In this document: piece by piece, positions 35,979-44,317 of the stretch
Position numbering within the stretch: the first letter of the stretch is position 1
How the letters are laid out: each line of letters starts with the position of its first letter
Source: Amycolatopsis benzoatilytica AK 16/65
GTDB taxonomy: Bacteria; Actinomycetota; Actinomycetes; Mycobacteriales; Pseudonocardiaceae
Reading direction: 5' to 3'
Assembly (NCBI RefSeq): GCF_000383915.1
Contig: NZ_KB912942.1
Coordinates: 566,506 to 630,505 of the forward strand
DNA length: 64,000 nucleotides
Notes under the pieces: model-generated
The model's database searches: none
What the model was told of the DNA's origin: nothing
The model's input: the letters and a program-made list of their open reading frames with translations, nothing else
Program-made: the position numbers and the translations under genes

Positions 35979-36818
35979 ATGCGACCGTTGATCTCGCCCG
36001 CTGAGCTCGCCGCGTTCGAAGACCGCGAGCGCCCCGTCGTGCTGGACGTCCGCTGGCGGCTGGGCGGCCCGCCCGGCGAAGCGTCCTATCGGGACGGACA
36101 CCTGCCTGGCGCGGTGTTCGTCGACCTGGACACCGCCCTCGCCGCCCCGCCGGGAGAGGGCGGACGGCACCCGCTGCCCGACCCGGACGTGCTGCAAAGC
36201 GAGCTGAGGAAAGCCGGCGTGCGCGCGGGCCGAGCGGTGGTCGTGTACGACGACGCGGACGGTTCGATCGCCGCGCGCGCCTGGTGGCTGTTGCGCTGGG
36301 CGGGGCACGACCAGGTCGCGGTCCTGGACGGCGGCTACGCAGCGTGGTCGGCAGAGGGCAGGGAAGTGACGACCGAGGTGCCGTCGCCGGAACCAGGCGA
36401 CATCGAGGTCCGCCCTGGCGGGATGCCGGTGCTGTCCGCGGACGAGGCCGCGGCGTTGGCACGCGAAGGCGTGCTTTTCGACGCGCGGGCGAACGTCCGC
36501 TACACCGGCGAGACCGAACCGGTCGACCCGCGCGCCGGCCACATCCCGGGCGCGGTCAACGCGCCGTCGTCAGAACACGCGGGTCCCGACGGCCGTTGGC
36601 GCTCGCCCGCCGAACTGGCCGAGCGCTTCGCCGCGCTGGGCCTGGCTGACGGCGTCCAGGCTGGCGCGTACTGCGGCTCCGGGGTGACCGCGTCGTCAGT
36701 CGTCCTCGCACTAGAGGTCGCCGGCCGCACCGAACCCGCCGCGCTCTATGCAGGCTCGTGGTCGCACTGGTCCCGAGATCCGGAACGCCCAGCCGCCACC
36801 GGCCCCGAACACGGCTGA
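35979..36818 (+). CDS. Thiosulfate/3-mercaptopyruvate sulfurtransferase
   Basis: 279 residues with two rhodanese domains. The first (about 1-130, VVLDVRW ... [15 protein letters not shown]) is inactive. The second (about 150-279) carries the catalytic cysteine in [10 protein letters not shown]. The CGSGVTA loop is closer to 3-mercaptopyruvate sulfurtransferases than to classical CRKGVT rhodaneses. The enzyme moves sulfane sulfur to cyanide or thiols. ATG 35979 lies 7 nt after CAGGAT, a weak leaderless fit. Divergent from the dtxR operon. Confidence 0.92.
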   Translation: MRPLISPAELAAFEDRERPVVLDVRWRLGGPPGEASYRDGHLPGAVFVDLDTALAAPPGEGGRHPLPDPDVLQSELRKAGVRAGRAVVVYDDADGSIAARAWWLLRWAGHDQVAVLDGGYAAWSAEGREVTTEVPSPEPGDIEVRPGGMPVLSADEAAALAREGVLFDARANVRYTGETEPVDPRAGHIPGAVNAPSSEHAGPDGRWRSPAELAERFAALGLADGVQAGAYCGSGVTASSVVLALEVAGRTEPAALYAGSWSHWSRDPERPAATGPEHG

Positions 36819-36962
36819 TCCCCCTCCCGCCTCGCCCCAGACCCCCTGCCAGGAACTAAAGGCGGCGCTATGTGCGGTTTCGCCGCGTCTGCCCAGCTTA
36901 ACGCCTGGCAGCGCCGGATGGCTCATGGCGGGCGACCCGGACGGCGGAGCGGGAGTTGTGCT

Positions 36963-37012
36963 CCGTGAGGGGCCCGTTGAGGGACTCAGATTCCCTCAAC
37001 GGGCCCCTCACG
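36963..37012 (+). repeat. Dispersed palindromic element, copy B
   Basis: A perfect 22-bp inverted repeat (36963-36984 and 36991-37012) with loop CTCAGA. It shares the core CAGATTCCCTCAA and the GGGCCC blocks with copies at 9972 and 60515, in the same orientation. It lies 144 nt after the sulfurtransferase stop. The surrounding gap 36819-37565 holds no gene. Confidence 0.87.
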
Positions 37013-37140
37013 GACCTCAGATACGGTCAAACAGGCGTCAATCAGGCATTTCTGCCCAGGTTGGTGTCCTTTCTGGATAGTCAACAGACTGACGCGACCG
37101 CAGCTCAAATTCCTGGCATTGCCCCCCGTCTCCGCTCCGC

Positions 37141-37310
37141 CCCACCCCTCGCCCACCCCTCGCCCACCCCTCGTCCCTCGCCTCGCCCGCTCCTCGCCCG
37201 CTCCTCGCCCACCCCTCGTCCCTCGCCTCGCCCGCTCCTCGCCCGCTCCTCGCCCGCCCCTCGCCCGCCCCTCGCCCCTCGCCTCGCCCTCCCCTCACAC
37301 CTCCCCGCCC
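37141..37310. repeat. C-rich tandem repeats (11-bp and 45-bp units)
   Basis: CCCACCCCTCG occurs at 37141, 37152 and 37163. The third copy starts a 45-bp unit (37163-37207) that is repeated exactly at 37208-37252. Related CCCGCCCCTCG units continue to about 37310. The + strand is almost free of A and the minus strand has regular GGG/GGGG runs, so G-quadruplex formation is possible. No reading frame here is credible. Confidence 0.85.
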
Positions 37311-37343
37311 CACCCAGCGATTCCCCCCTCACCCGACCACCCC

Positions 37344-37438
37344 CGCGGGATCGCGTCGGCGTCTGGAGGGAGCGGCGTGACCGGCCCCCGGCCGGGCGCG
37401 CCGCTCCCTCCAGACGCCGACTTAAAGGCGATCCCGCG
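37344..37438. repeat. 95-nt snap-back inverted repeat
   Basis: Left arm: 11-bp CGCGGGATCGC (37344-37354) continuing into a 23-bp segment (37355-37377). Right arm: the complementary 23 bp (37399-37421), a 6-nt insertion TTAAAG, then GCGATCCCGCG (37428-37438). The centre adds CCGGCC-CCC-GGCCGG (37381-37395). All arms match perfectly, about 40 paired bases in total. It could be a transcript structure upstream of acuC or a relic of a small mobile element. Confidence 0.82.
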
Positions 37439-37502
37439 CGCGACGGCGAAGCCGGCGCCATCCAACACAGCGATCCCGCGCGCGACGGCGAAGCCGGCGC
37501 CA
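37428..37502. repeat. 33-bp direct repeat, 42-bp period
   Basis: A 33-bp sequence starting GCGATCCCGCG and ending GCCGGCGCCA occurs at 37428-37460 and, identically, at 37470-37502. The first copy begins with the outer right arm of the snap-back repeat. A degenerate third half (CGGCGCCA) follows at about 37509-37516. Confidence 0.85.
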
Positions 37503-37552
37503 AAGATTCGGCGCCAAAAACCCGAGCAAAGACACAATCGGCGCGATCGAAC

Positions 37553-37558
37553 TAGAGT
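37553..37558 (+). promoter_or_regulatory. Leaderless -10 of acuC
   Basis: TAGAGT followed by 7 nt and ATG 37566. No Shine-Dalgarno sequence is present. Confidence 0.45.
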
Positions 37559-37565
37559 GCATCTC

Positions 37566-38738
37566 ATGTCGTCGCCCGCAGTTGTCTGGGATGCCTCGCT
37601 GCTGAAGTACGACCTGGGCGGGGCGCATCCGTTCAATCCGGTCCGGCTGGATCTCACCGTTCGGCTGGCGACTGAGCTGGGCGTGCTCGACGGTGTCGAG
37701 CTTCTCGTTCCGACCGCGGCTGGTGACGCGGAGTTGCTGCGCGTTCACGTACCGGAGTATCTTGCCGCGGTGCGGGAGGCTCCGCTGGTCGGCTGGGATG
37801 TCGGGCATGGTCTCGGGACGGAGGACAACCCGGTGTTTTCCGGGATGCACGACGCGACTGCTCTGGTCGTGGGGTCGACGTTGCTCGCTGCGCGCAAGAT
37901 CGCGGACGGCGAGGTGCGGCGGGCGGTGAATATCGCGGGCGGGTTGCACCATGCGATGCGTGATCACGCGTCCGGGTTCTGTGTCTACAACGATTGCGCG
38001 GTCGCCATTTCCTGGTTGCTGGACCATGGTTTCGACCGGATCGCCTATGTCGACACGGACGTCCATCACGGTGACGGTGTGCAGGCCGCGTTCTACGACG
38101 ATCCGAGGGTCCTGACCGTCTCGATGCATCAGCATCCGTTCACGCTCTGGCCTGGCACTGGCTATTCCGCGGAGGTCGGCAGGGGCGCGGCGGCCGGCAC
38201 GTCGGTGAATGTCCCGTTGCCGCCGCATACGCAAGATCCGGGGTGGTTGCGGGCGTTCCACGCGGTGGTGCCGTCGGTGCTGGAGCAGTTCCGGCCGCAA
38301 TTGCTGGTCACTCAGTGCGGGGTGGATTCGCACGAGGAGGACCCGATGGCGGACTTGTCGTTGTCGGTCGACGGCCATCGCACGATCTACTCGACTCTCC
38401 GCGACCTGGCCGAACGGTACGCGGAGGGCCGCTGGCTCGCGGTCGGCGGCGGGGGGTATCAGCTGATCCGGGTGGTGCCCCGGTCGTGGACGCATCTGAT
38501 GGCCACGGTGCTGGACCGGGACGTGCCGCCGGAGACGGCGTTGCCGCCTGGCTGGGTGTCCACGATCTCCCGGGCCGCGCCGGGGGCCGAGCTGCCCGCG
38601 GCGATGACCGACGGCAAGGACACTTCCTTCAAATCCTGGGGCGACGGCGAGGACGACGCGGTGGACATCGCGATCCGCGACACCCGCCGGGCGGTTTTCC
38701 CGCTGCACGGCCTCGATCCGGACGATCCGAGGGACTGA
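37566..38738 (+). CDS. acuC: Acetoin-utilization-type (AcuC) lysine deacetylase
   Basis: 390 residues of the class I/II zinc histone-deacetylase fold. Catalytic features are visible: GGLHHAMRDHASGFCVYND (His-His pair and oxyanion region), YVDTDVHHGDGVQ (zinc Asp and His), HQHPFTLWPGTG, and VGGGGYQ with its following Tyr-containing loop. AcuC removes acetyl groups from acyl-CoA synthetases. ATG 37566 follows a leaderless -10. The acetyltransferase gene starts 3 bp after its stop, so writer and eraser are made together. Confidence 0.93.
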   Translation: MSSPAVVWDASLLKYDLGGAHPFNPVRLDLTVRLATELGVLDGVELLVPTAAGDAELLRVHVPEYLAAVREAPLVGWDVGHGLGTEDNPVFSGMHDATALVVGSTLLAARKIADGEVRRAVNIAGGLHHAMRDHASGFCVYNDCAVAISWLLDHGFDRIAYVDTDVHHGDGVQAAFYDDPRVLTVSMHQHPFTLWPGTGYSAEVGRGAAAGTSVNVPLPPHTQDPGWLRAFHAVVPSVLEQFRPQLLVTQCGVDSHEEDPMADLSLSVDGHRTIYSTLRDLAERYAEGRWLAVGGGGYQLIRVVPRSWTHLMATVLDRDVPPETALPPGWVSTISRAAPGAELPAAMTDGKDTSFKSWGDGEDDAVDIAIRDTRRAVFPLHGLDPDDPRD

Positions 38739-38741
38739 CTC

Positions 38742-41700
38742 ATGCCCGACCGACCCCGCACGCCTGGAGAAGACTCCGCCGGGACTTCAGCCGGAAGCTC
38801 CGGCCCGTCCGGTGCCGACGGCACGCCGGGAGGTTCTGGCGCGGCCGGCTCGGCGCGGTCCGGGGGGCCGGTGAAGTCCGGCGAGACCGCGGCTGGGGAT
38901 GGCAGGGTGCCGCGGCCCGGTGCCGAAGGCGCCGCTGCCGTCGAGGGCGCGGCGACGGCCGACCCGAACCCGGCCACCTCGGCGGACCCAGCCGACCCGG
39001 CCACTTCGGCCAGCCCGGCGAACCTGGCCAGCCCGGCTGACCCAGCGAACCCGGCCACCTCGGCCGACCCAGCCAGCCCGGAACCGTCAGCTGACGAGCG
39101 CGATCCCTACGCGTACCCGCGCGACTGGGAAGCCGACGTCGTTCTCTCCGACGGCGGGACCGTCCACTTGCGACCAATTGTGCCCAGCGACGCCGACGGT
39201 CTCGTCGCGTTCCACGGCCGTCTTTCCGATCGCACCCGCTATTTCCGGTATTTCGGCGCCTACCCGCGGATCCCGCCGCGGGATCTCGAGCGGTTCTCCA
39301 CTGTGGACCATCACGACCGGGTCGCCTTCATCGCCTTGCTGGGCGACGACATCGTCGCGGTCGGGCGGTACGAGCGGCTCGGCGAGAAACCGTCCGCGGA
39401 GGTCGCGTTCGTCGTCGACGACAAGCATCAGGGGCGCGGGCTCGGGTCGATCCTGCTGGAGCATCTCGCGGCGGCGGCGTCAGAGTGCGGGCTTCGCCGG
39501 TTCGTCGCGGAGGTGCTCGCGGAGAACGCGGCCATGGTGCGGGTTTTCCGCGATGCGGGCTATCAGGTCAGCCGCGCGATCGAGGAAGGCGTGCTGCACC
39601 TCGAATTCGACATCGACCCGACTGAGGAGTCGCTCGCGGTGGCGCGGTCGCGGGAGCAGGCGGCCGAGGCGCGCAGCGTGCACAACCTGCTCCATCCGCA
39701 GACCGTCGCGGTGATCGGGGCGTCCGCGGATCCGACGAAGGTCGGGCACGTCGCGTTCGCCAACCTGCTCGCGGCCGACTTCGCGGGCGCGGTCTATCCG
39801 GTCAATCCGGAGCACCGGTCGGTGCGCGGGGTGCGGGCGTATCCGTCTGTGCTCGACATCCCGGACCCGGTCGATCTCGCGCTGGTCGCGGTGCCCGCGG
39901 AAGCGGTGGAATCGGTGCTGGACGCGTGCCTGGCGAAGGGCGTCAAGACGCTGGTGATCGTGTCCGGCGGGTTCGCGGAGTCCGGTCCGCTCGGACTGCA
40001 CGCCGAGCTGCGGCTGGTCGGCGAGGCGCGAGCGCACGGGATGCGCGTGGTCGGCCCGAACGCGCTGGGCGTGCTCAACACGGCGAAGGACGTCCGGCTC
40101 AACGCGACGCTCGCGCCGAGGCTGCCCAAGCGCGGGCGGACGGGGTTCTTCTGCCAGTCGGGCGCGCTGGGCACCGCGATTCTCGCCGACGCCGGGTCGC
40201 GCGGGCTCGGGTTGTCGACGTTCGTCTCGGCGGGTAACCGGGCGGACGTGTCCGGCAACGATCTCCTGCAGTACTGGGAGACGGATCCAGACACCGATCT
40301 CGTGCTCCTGTATCTCGAATCGTTCGGCAATCCGCGCAAGTTCGCCCGGCTCGCGCGGCGGCTGGCGCGGTCGAAGCCGATCGTCGCGGTGAAATCCGGG
40401 CGGCACGCGGTGCGGCCGCAGCTGGCGGCGACGTCGGCGGAGGTCGACGAGGCCAGCGTGCAGGCCCTGTTCGAGCAGGCGGGCGTCGTCCGGGTCGATT
40501 CGCTGGCGCAGCTGTTCGACACGGCGCTGGTGTTCGCGCATCAGCCGCTGCCTGCCGGGCCGCGGATCGGGATTGTCGGGAACTCCAGCGCGATCGGGCT
40601 GCTCGCGGCGGACACCGCGCGGGCGGACGGGCTCCGGCTGGCGTTCGATCCGGTCGACATCGGGCCGCAGGCCGGGCCGGACGAGTTCGCCACCGCGGTG
40701 CGGGACGCGCTGGCTTCGCCGGAGACGGACGCGTTGATCGCCGTCTTCGCGCCGCCGGTTGCGATCCCGGGTACTGCGTACGCGCGGGCGTTGCGTGAAG
40801 CGGTCATAGAGATGGAGCAGTCGAAGCCGGTCGTATCGACGTTCCTCGCCGCGGAAGGCGTTCCGCACGAGCTGGCCGTGCTGTCCGAAGACGGGGTGCC
40901 GACACGGGGGTCGATTCCGTCCTATTCGAGCCCGGAGCGCGCGGTGAACGCGTTGGCGCGCGTCGTGCGGTACGCGGCGTGGCGGCAGCGGCCACAGGGC
41001 ACGTTGATGCGGCCTGGCGGGCTGCACGTGGAGCACGCGCAGGAGATCGTCCGTGAACTGCTGCCGGAGGACGGCGTCTCGACGCTGTTGTCCGACGAAG
41101 ACGTGGTGCGGCTGCTTCGCTGCTACGGCGTCGATGTCGTGCCGTTCCGGGTTGCGTCCAGTGAGGCCAGCGCCGTCGCGGCGGCGACTGAGCTGGGCTA
41201 TCCGGTCGCGCTGAAAGCGGTGGACGAGCGGCTGCGGGGAAGGCCGGACCTCGCGGGCGTACGGCTGGACCTTACGTCTGAAGACGCCGTACGGGTCGCA
41301 TACCGGGACCTGAAGGCGATATCTGGCGATGAAGACCTGTATGTGCAGCAAATGGCGCCGAAGGGCCTGTCGTGCGCCATCGGTCTGCAGGATGACCCGT
41401 CGTTCGGCACGCTCGTCTCGTTCGGGCTGTCGGGCTTGGTGAGCACTCTGCTCGGTGACCGCGCGTACCGGGCCGTCCCGTTGACGGACGTCGACGCGGC
41501 GACGCTGATTCGTGAGCCGCGCACGTCGCCGTTGTTGACCGGCTACCGAGGCGACGAGCCGGCGGACCTGGCTGCGTTGCAGGACATGGTGTTGCGGGTG
41601 GCAGCGCTGGCTGAAGACAACCCCGAGGTGCGCTCGATGTCGTTGGACCCGATCCTGGCCTCGCCGGACGGTGCGTTCGTCGCGAACGCGAGGCTTGTCC

Positions 41701-41768
41701 TCGGTGCTCCGCCGACGCGACCCGACACCGGGCCGCGTCGGCTAAGGCACATCACGCCGTTGGACTGA
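38742..41768 (+). CDS. Protein lysine acetyltransferase, GNAT fused to ADP-forming acyl-CoA synthetase domains (PatA type)
   Basis: 1008 residues. Residues 1-120 are low complexity with imperfect ADPA/SPAN/PATS repeats. The GNAT domain (about 130-290) has the acetyl-CoA loop QGRGLG at 230-235. Then come a CoA-binding domain (from about 318, TVAVIGASADPTKVGH), a succinyl-CoA-ligase-like region (GFFCQSGALGTAIL) and a C-terminal ATP-grasp. GNAT before the synthetase part is the reverse of Salmonella Pat and matches Streptomyces lividans PatA, which acetylates acyl-CoA synthetases. Coupled to acuC (3-bp gap). The stop lies 17 bp inside the convergent fadE gene. Confidence 0.9.
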   Translation: MPDRPRTPGEDSAGTSAGSSGPSGADGTPGGSGAAGSARSGGPVKSGETAAGDGRVPRPGAEGAAAVEGAATADPNPATSADPADPATSASPANLASPADPANPATSADPASPEPSADERDPYAYPRDWEADVVLSDGGTVHLRPIVPSDADGLVAFHGRLSDRTRYFRYFGAYPRIPPRDLERFSTVDHHDRVAFIALLGDDIVAVGRYERLGEKPSAEVAFVVDDKHQGRGLGSILLEHLAAAASECGLRRFVAEVLAENAAMVRVFRDAGYQVSRAIEEGVLHLEFDIDPTEESLAVARSREQAAEARSVHNLLHPQTVAVIGASADPTKVGHVAFANLLAADFAGAVYPVNPEHRSVRGVRAYPSVLDIPDPVDLALVAVPAEAVESVLDACLAKGVKTLVIVSGGFAESGPLGLHAELRLVGEARAHGMRVVGPNALGVLNTAKDVRLNATLAPRLPKRGRTGFFCQSGALGTAILADAGSRGLGLSTFVSAGNRADVSGNDLLQYWETDPDTDLVLLYLESFGNPRKFARLARRLARSKPIVAVKSGRHAVRPQLAATSAEVDEASVQALFEQAGVVRVDSLAQLFDTALVFAHQPLPAGPRIGIVGNSSAIGLLAADTARADGLRLAFDPVDIGPQAGPDEFATAVRDALASPETDALIAVFAPPVAIPGTAYARALREAVIEMEQSKPVVSTFLAAEGVPHELAVLSEDGVPTRGSIPSYSSPERAVNALARVVRYAAWRQRPQGTLMRPGGLHVEHAQEIVRELLPEDGVSTLLSDEDVVRLLRCYGVDVVPFRVASSEASAVAAATELGYPVALKAVDERLRGRPDLAGVRLDLTSEDAVRVAYRDLKAISGDEDLYVQQMAPKGLSCAIGLQDDPSFGTLVSFGLSGLVSTLLGDRAYRAVPLTDVDAATLIREPRTSPLLTGYRGDEPADLAALQDMVLRVAALAEDNPEVRSMSLDPILASPDGAFVANARLVLGAPPTRPDTGPRRLRHITPLD

Positions 41769-42780
41769 CCACTAGTTCGCCGAGGTCCAGCAGTTGCGCG
41801 GTAGCGCCGCCGCCAACGAATTCCAGCCGTTTCGCAGCGGCGAAGTAGCGATGCACGGGATGCTCCACGTCGATGCCGACGCCGCCGTGAAGGTGCACGG
41901 CGGTGTGCGCGACGCGGTGCCCGGCTTCGGCAGCCCAGTACTTCGCCGTGGCCACCTCGGCGGCTGCGGGCAGTCCTTCGGACAGCCTCCACGCGGCCTG
42001 CCACAGCGTCAGCCGTACGGCTTCGACGTCGATGTACGCGTCCGCAAGCCGGTGTCGGACGGCTTGGAAGCTGCCCAGCACCTTGTCGAACTGCTTCCGC
42101 TCGCGTGTGTAGCCAGCAGTCAGCTCCAGTGCGCGTTCCAGCACGCCCAACTGCTGCGCGCAAGCACCTAGGGCACCGCGTACGCGAAGCTGTTCGGCGA
42201 CATCGCCGAGCGCGATGCCAGGAGTGTCCGAGAGCGTGACAAGCGCGGCGTCAGCATGGTCAGTCGTCGCCTGCGCCGCTATCGACACGCCAGGCGCGTC
42301 TGCGGCGACGATGTACACGCTGTCCGAAGCTTCGACGAGCAAGGCGTCCGCGAAGGCGGCGAAGGGCACTGCGGTCTGCGTACCGGTGAGGCGGCCGTCC
42401 GTCGCGACGAAGGAACCGCCCAACGCGACTGCGAGGACACTCTCGCCGCGAGAGACCGGGAGGAGCCAGCGTTCGGCCAGCAGCGGATCGGTCAGCACTG
42501 AACCGGCTTGGACGACGGACGGCAAGTACGGCGCCGGTGCGACCGCACGGCCGATCTCGATCAGCACCGAGCACTGTTCCAGCAAACCGAATCCGCCCCC
42601 GCCCACGGCTGTGGGCAGTGCGGCGTCCAGTACGCCGGACCGCGCCAAAACTTTCCATAGTGGAGCGTCGAAGCCACCGGAACCGTGGGGTCCCAACGTG
42701 TCCGCGGTGACCTGGTCGGCGAGGATCCGGCGGGTCAGTGCGGAAAGGTCTTGCTGTGCTTCGGTGAGGGAGAAATCCAC
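41752..42780 (-). CDS. Acyl-CoA dehydrogenase, FadE27/ChsE5-like
   Basis: 342 residues of the acyl-CoA dehydrogenase fold, shorter and more diverged than its neighbour. It retains ERKQFDKVLGSFQAVRHRLADAYIDVEAVR and the C-terminal HLHGGVGIDVEHPVHRYFAAAK, but lacks a recognizable full FAD/substrate motif in the middle. In M. tuberculosis, ChsE4 and ChsE5 form an obligate alpha2-beta2 enzyme for cholesterol side-chain oxidation. Order, size difference and location fit this pair. GTG 42780 has AGGAG 5 nt upstream, and the partner gene ends 8 bp before. Confidence 0.87.
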   Translation of the reverse strand: MDFSLTEAQQDLSALTRRILADQVTADTLGPHGSGGFDAPLWKVLARSGVLDAALPTAVGGGGFGLLEQCSVLIEIGRAVAPAPYLPSVVQAGSVLTDPLLAERWLLPVSRGESVLAVALGGSFVATDGRLTGTQTAVPFAAFADALLVEASDSVYIVAADAPGVSIAAQATTDHADAALVTLSDTPGIALGDVAEQLRVRGALGACAQQLGVLERALELTAGYTRERKQFDKVLGSFQAVRHRLADAYIDVEAVRLTLWQAAWRLSEGLPAAAEVATAKYWAAEAGHRVAHTAVHLHGGVGIDVEHPVHRYFAAAKRLEFVGGGATAQLLDLGELVVSPTA

Positions 42781-42788
42781 CGGGACTC

Positions 42789-43952
42789 CTAACGCGTCAC
42801 GGGCTGGCCGAGGGCGGTCGCGGCGACGATGTCGCGCTGCACCTCGTTGGTGCCGCCGCCGAAGGTGAGGATCAACGCCGAACGGTGCAGCCGCTCCAGT
42901 CGTCCGGACAGCACCGCGCCGGGGGAGCCGTCGCGGACCACGGCGGCCGCGCCGACCACCTCCATCAGCAGCCGGTACGCCTCGATCGCCATTTCGGTGC
43001 CGTAGATCTTGGTCGCCGACGCCTCGGCCGGGCCGAGTTCGCTCGCGGCCGCGGCCCAGGCGATCTTCCAGTTCCGCAGCTTCAGGTACTCGGCGTACGC
43101 GTGCACTCGCGCGAGGTGCGTCCGGACCCATTCGCGCTCGGCCAGCCCCTCCGCGCGAACCCATTCCGTGACGTCGTGCAGGGCTTTCCGCACCGGCGCG
43201 GCCGAGGTCAGCGCGACGCGTTCGTGGTTGAGCTGGTTGGTGATCAGCGGCCAGCCGGCGTTCTCGCCGGCGATCCGCGACGAAACCGGCACCCGGACGT
43301 CGTCGTAGTAAGTCGCGCTGGTGCCCGGGCCGGCCACCGTGTGCACCTTCGTCCAGGAGAACCCCGGCGCGGAGGTCGGCACGATCAGGATGGACAGGCC
43401 CTTGTGCTTGCGCGCCTCCGGATCGGTGCGCGCGGCCAGCCACACGCAGTCGGCGTACTCGATCAGGCTGGTCCACATCTTCTGCCCGTTGACCACGTAC
43501 TCGTCGCCGTCGCGCGTCGCACGCGTGCGGAGCGAGGCCAGGTCGGTGCCCGCGCCCGGTTCGGAGTACCCGATCGAGAAGTGCAGCTCGCCGGCAGCGA
43601 TCTTCGGCAGGTAGAACGCCTTCTGATCCGGGGTGCCGAAGCGCATGATCGTCGGGCCGACCGTGTTCACCGTCAGGAACGGCACCGGCACCCCGGCGGC
43701 GGCCGCCTCGTCAGTGAAGATCAGCTGGTCGAGCATGCTTCGGCCCTGGCCGCCGTACTCGCGCGGCCAGCCCAGCGCCAGCCAGCCGTCCTTGCCCAGT
43801 TGCCGGACAATCTCCTTATACGCCAAGCCGTCGCCGTACTCGCCGCCGGCCGCGGCGAGGCTCTCCCGCCGCGCCGGGGTCATCAGCTCGGCGAAGTACT
43901 CCCGCAGTTCCCCGGCCAGCGCCCGCTGCTCGCTGGTGTAGTCGATCCGCAC
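42789..43952 (-). CDS. Acyl-CoA dehydrogenase, FadE26/ChsE4-like
   Basis: 387 residues, full acyl-CoA dehydrogenase. FSIGYSEPGAGTDLASL is the first family signature (FAD/substrate), YVVNGQKMWTS the second, and RSALILTFGGGTNEVQRDIVA the C-terminal one. The catalytic base position was not verified. GTG start with GGAGGT 7 nt upstream. It is first in the fadE26-fadE27 pair and divergent from the ferredoxin, with a perfect KstR palindrome between them, so it should be induced by sterols. Confidence 0.93.
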   Translation of the reverse strand: MRIDYTSEQRALAGELREYFAELMTPARRESLAAAGGEYGDGLAYKEIVRQLGKDGWLALGWPREYGGQGRSMLDQLIFTDEAAAAGVPVPFLTVNTVGPTIMRFGTPDQKAFYLPKIAAGELHFSIGYSEPGAGTDLASLRTRATRDGDEYVVNGQKMWTSLIEYADCVWLAARTDPEARKHKGLSILIVPTSAPGFSWTKVHTVAGPGTSATYYDDVRVPVSSRIAGENAGWPLITNQLNHERVALTSAAPVRKALHDVTEWVRAEGLAEREWVRTHLARVHAYAEYLKLRNWKIAWAAAASELGPAEASATKIYGTEMAIEAYRLLMEVVGAAAVVRDGSPGAVLSGRLERLHRSALILTFGGGTNEVQRDIVAATALGQPVTR

Positions 43953-44009
43953 CCGTCACCTCCGACCCGCCGGTCTCGTTGTGGTGTCGTACCGGGCCCC
44001 GGCGGTAAG

Positions 44010-44025
44010 CTAGAACCTGTTCTAG
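44010..44025. promoter_or_regulatory. KstR-type operator
   Basis: CTAGAACCTGTTCTAG is a perfect palindrome and matches the KstR consensus TNNAACNNGTTNNA at every fixed base. It lies 58 bp from the fadE26-like start and 31 bp from the ferredoxin start, so one site can control both directions. Confidence 0.85.
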
Positions 44026-44055
44026 TTGTACCAGGAGCGGCGGGCAGGAGGAAGC

Positions 44056-44241
44056 ATGGAGGTCAGTGTCGACCGGGAGCTGTGCGAGGCGAACGCGGTC
44101 TGCGTCGGGTTCGCGCCGGCGGTCTTCGATCTGGACGACGACGAGAACCTGGTGATCGGGCCGATTCCGGAGGAAGAAGTAGAACGTGTTTCGCAAGCGG
44201 TGCTGAGCTGTCCGAAGAATGCCCTGTTCACAACCGGTTGA
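44056..44241 (+). CDS. 3Fe-4S ferredoxin (FdxD-like)
   Basis: 61 residues. CEANAVC (Cys 10 and 16) and CPKNAL (Cys about 52) supply three cysteine ligands, the pattern of small 3Fe-4S ferredoxins that feed electrons to P450s or oxygenases. The middle is very acidic (FDLDDDENL), good for partner docking. AGGAGG lies just before the ATG. Position between fadE26 and the mce4 operon equals Rv3503c (fdxD). No P450 gene is in the window, so its partner is elsewhere. Confidence 0.92.
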   Translation: MEVSVDRELCEANAVCVGFAPAVFDLDDDENLVIGPIPEEEVERVSQAVLSCPKNALFTTG

Positions 44242-44248
44242 TCGGGGC

Positions 44249-44277
44249 TTGCTCAATACGAGAACAGATTCTAGTCT
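44249..44277 (+). promoter_or_regulatory. Promoter of the dehydrogenase-mce4 operon with degenerate KstR box
   Basis: TTGCTC (44249-44254), 17 bp, TAGTCT (44272-44277). AGAACAGATTCTA (44261-44273) fits TNNAACNNGTTNNA with two mismatches (G at the first position, ATT for GTT) and overlaps the -10. A repressor bound here would block the operon, probably less tightly than at the upstream perfect site. Confidence 0.55.
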
Positions 44278-44317
44278 GTGGTCCGTCAAGCTGGCTTCGA
44301 CGAGGAGGCGCGCGGCA

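Noticed and set aside
35150-35980. Fusion of galK with an upstream domain in one long frame
   Set aside because: The extra part is the mirror-like Arg/His-rich reading of the dtxR-family gene in another frame. The galactokinase start overlaps the dtxR stop in the usual GTGA manner.
37141-37502. CRISPR array
   Set aside because: The repeats are contiguous or spaced by only 9 bp, with no unique spacers of uniform length and no cas genes.
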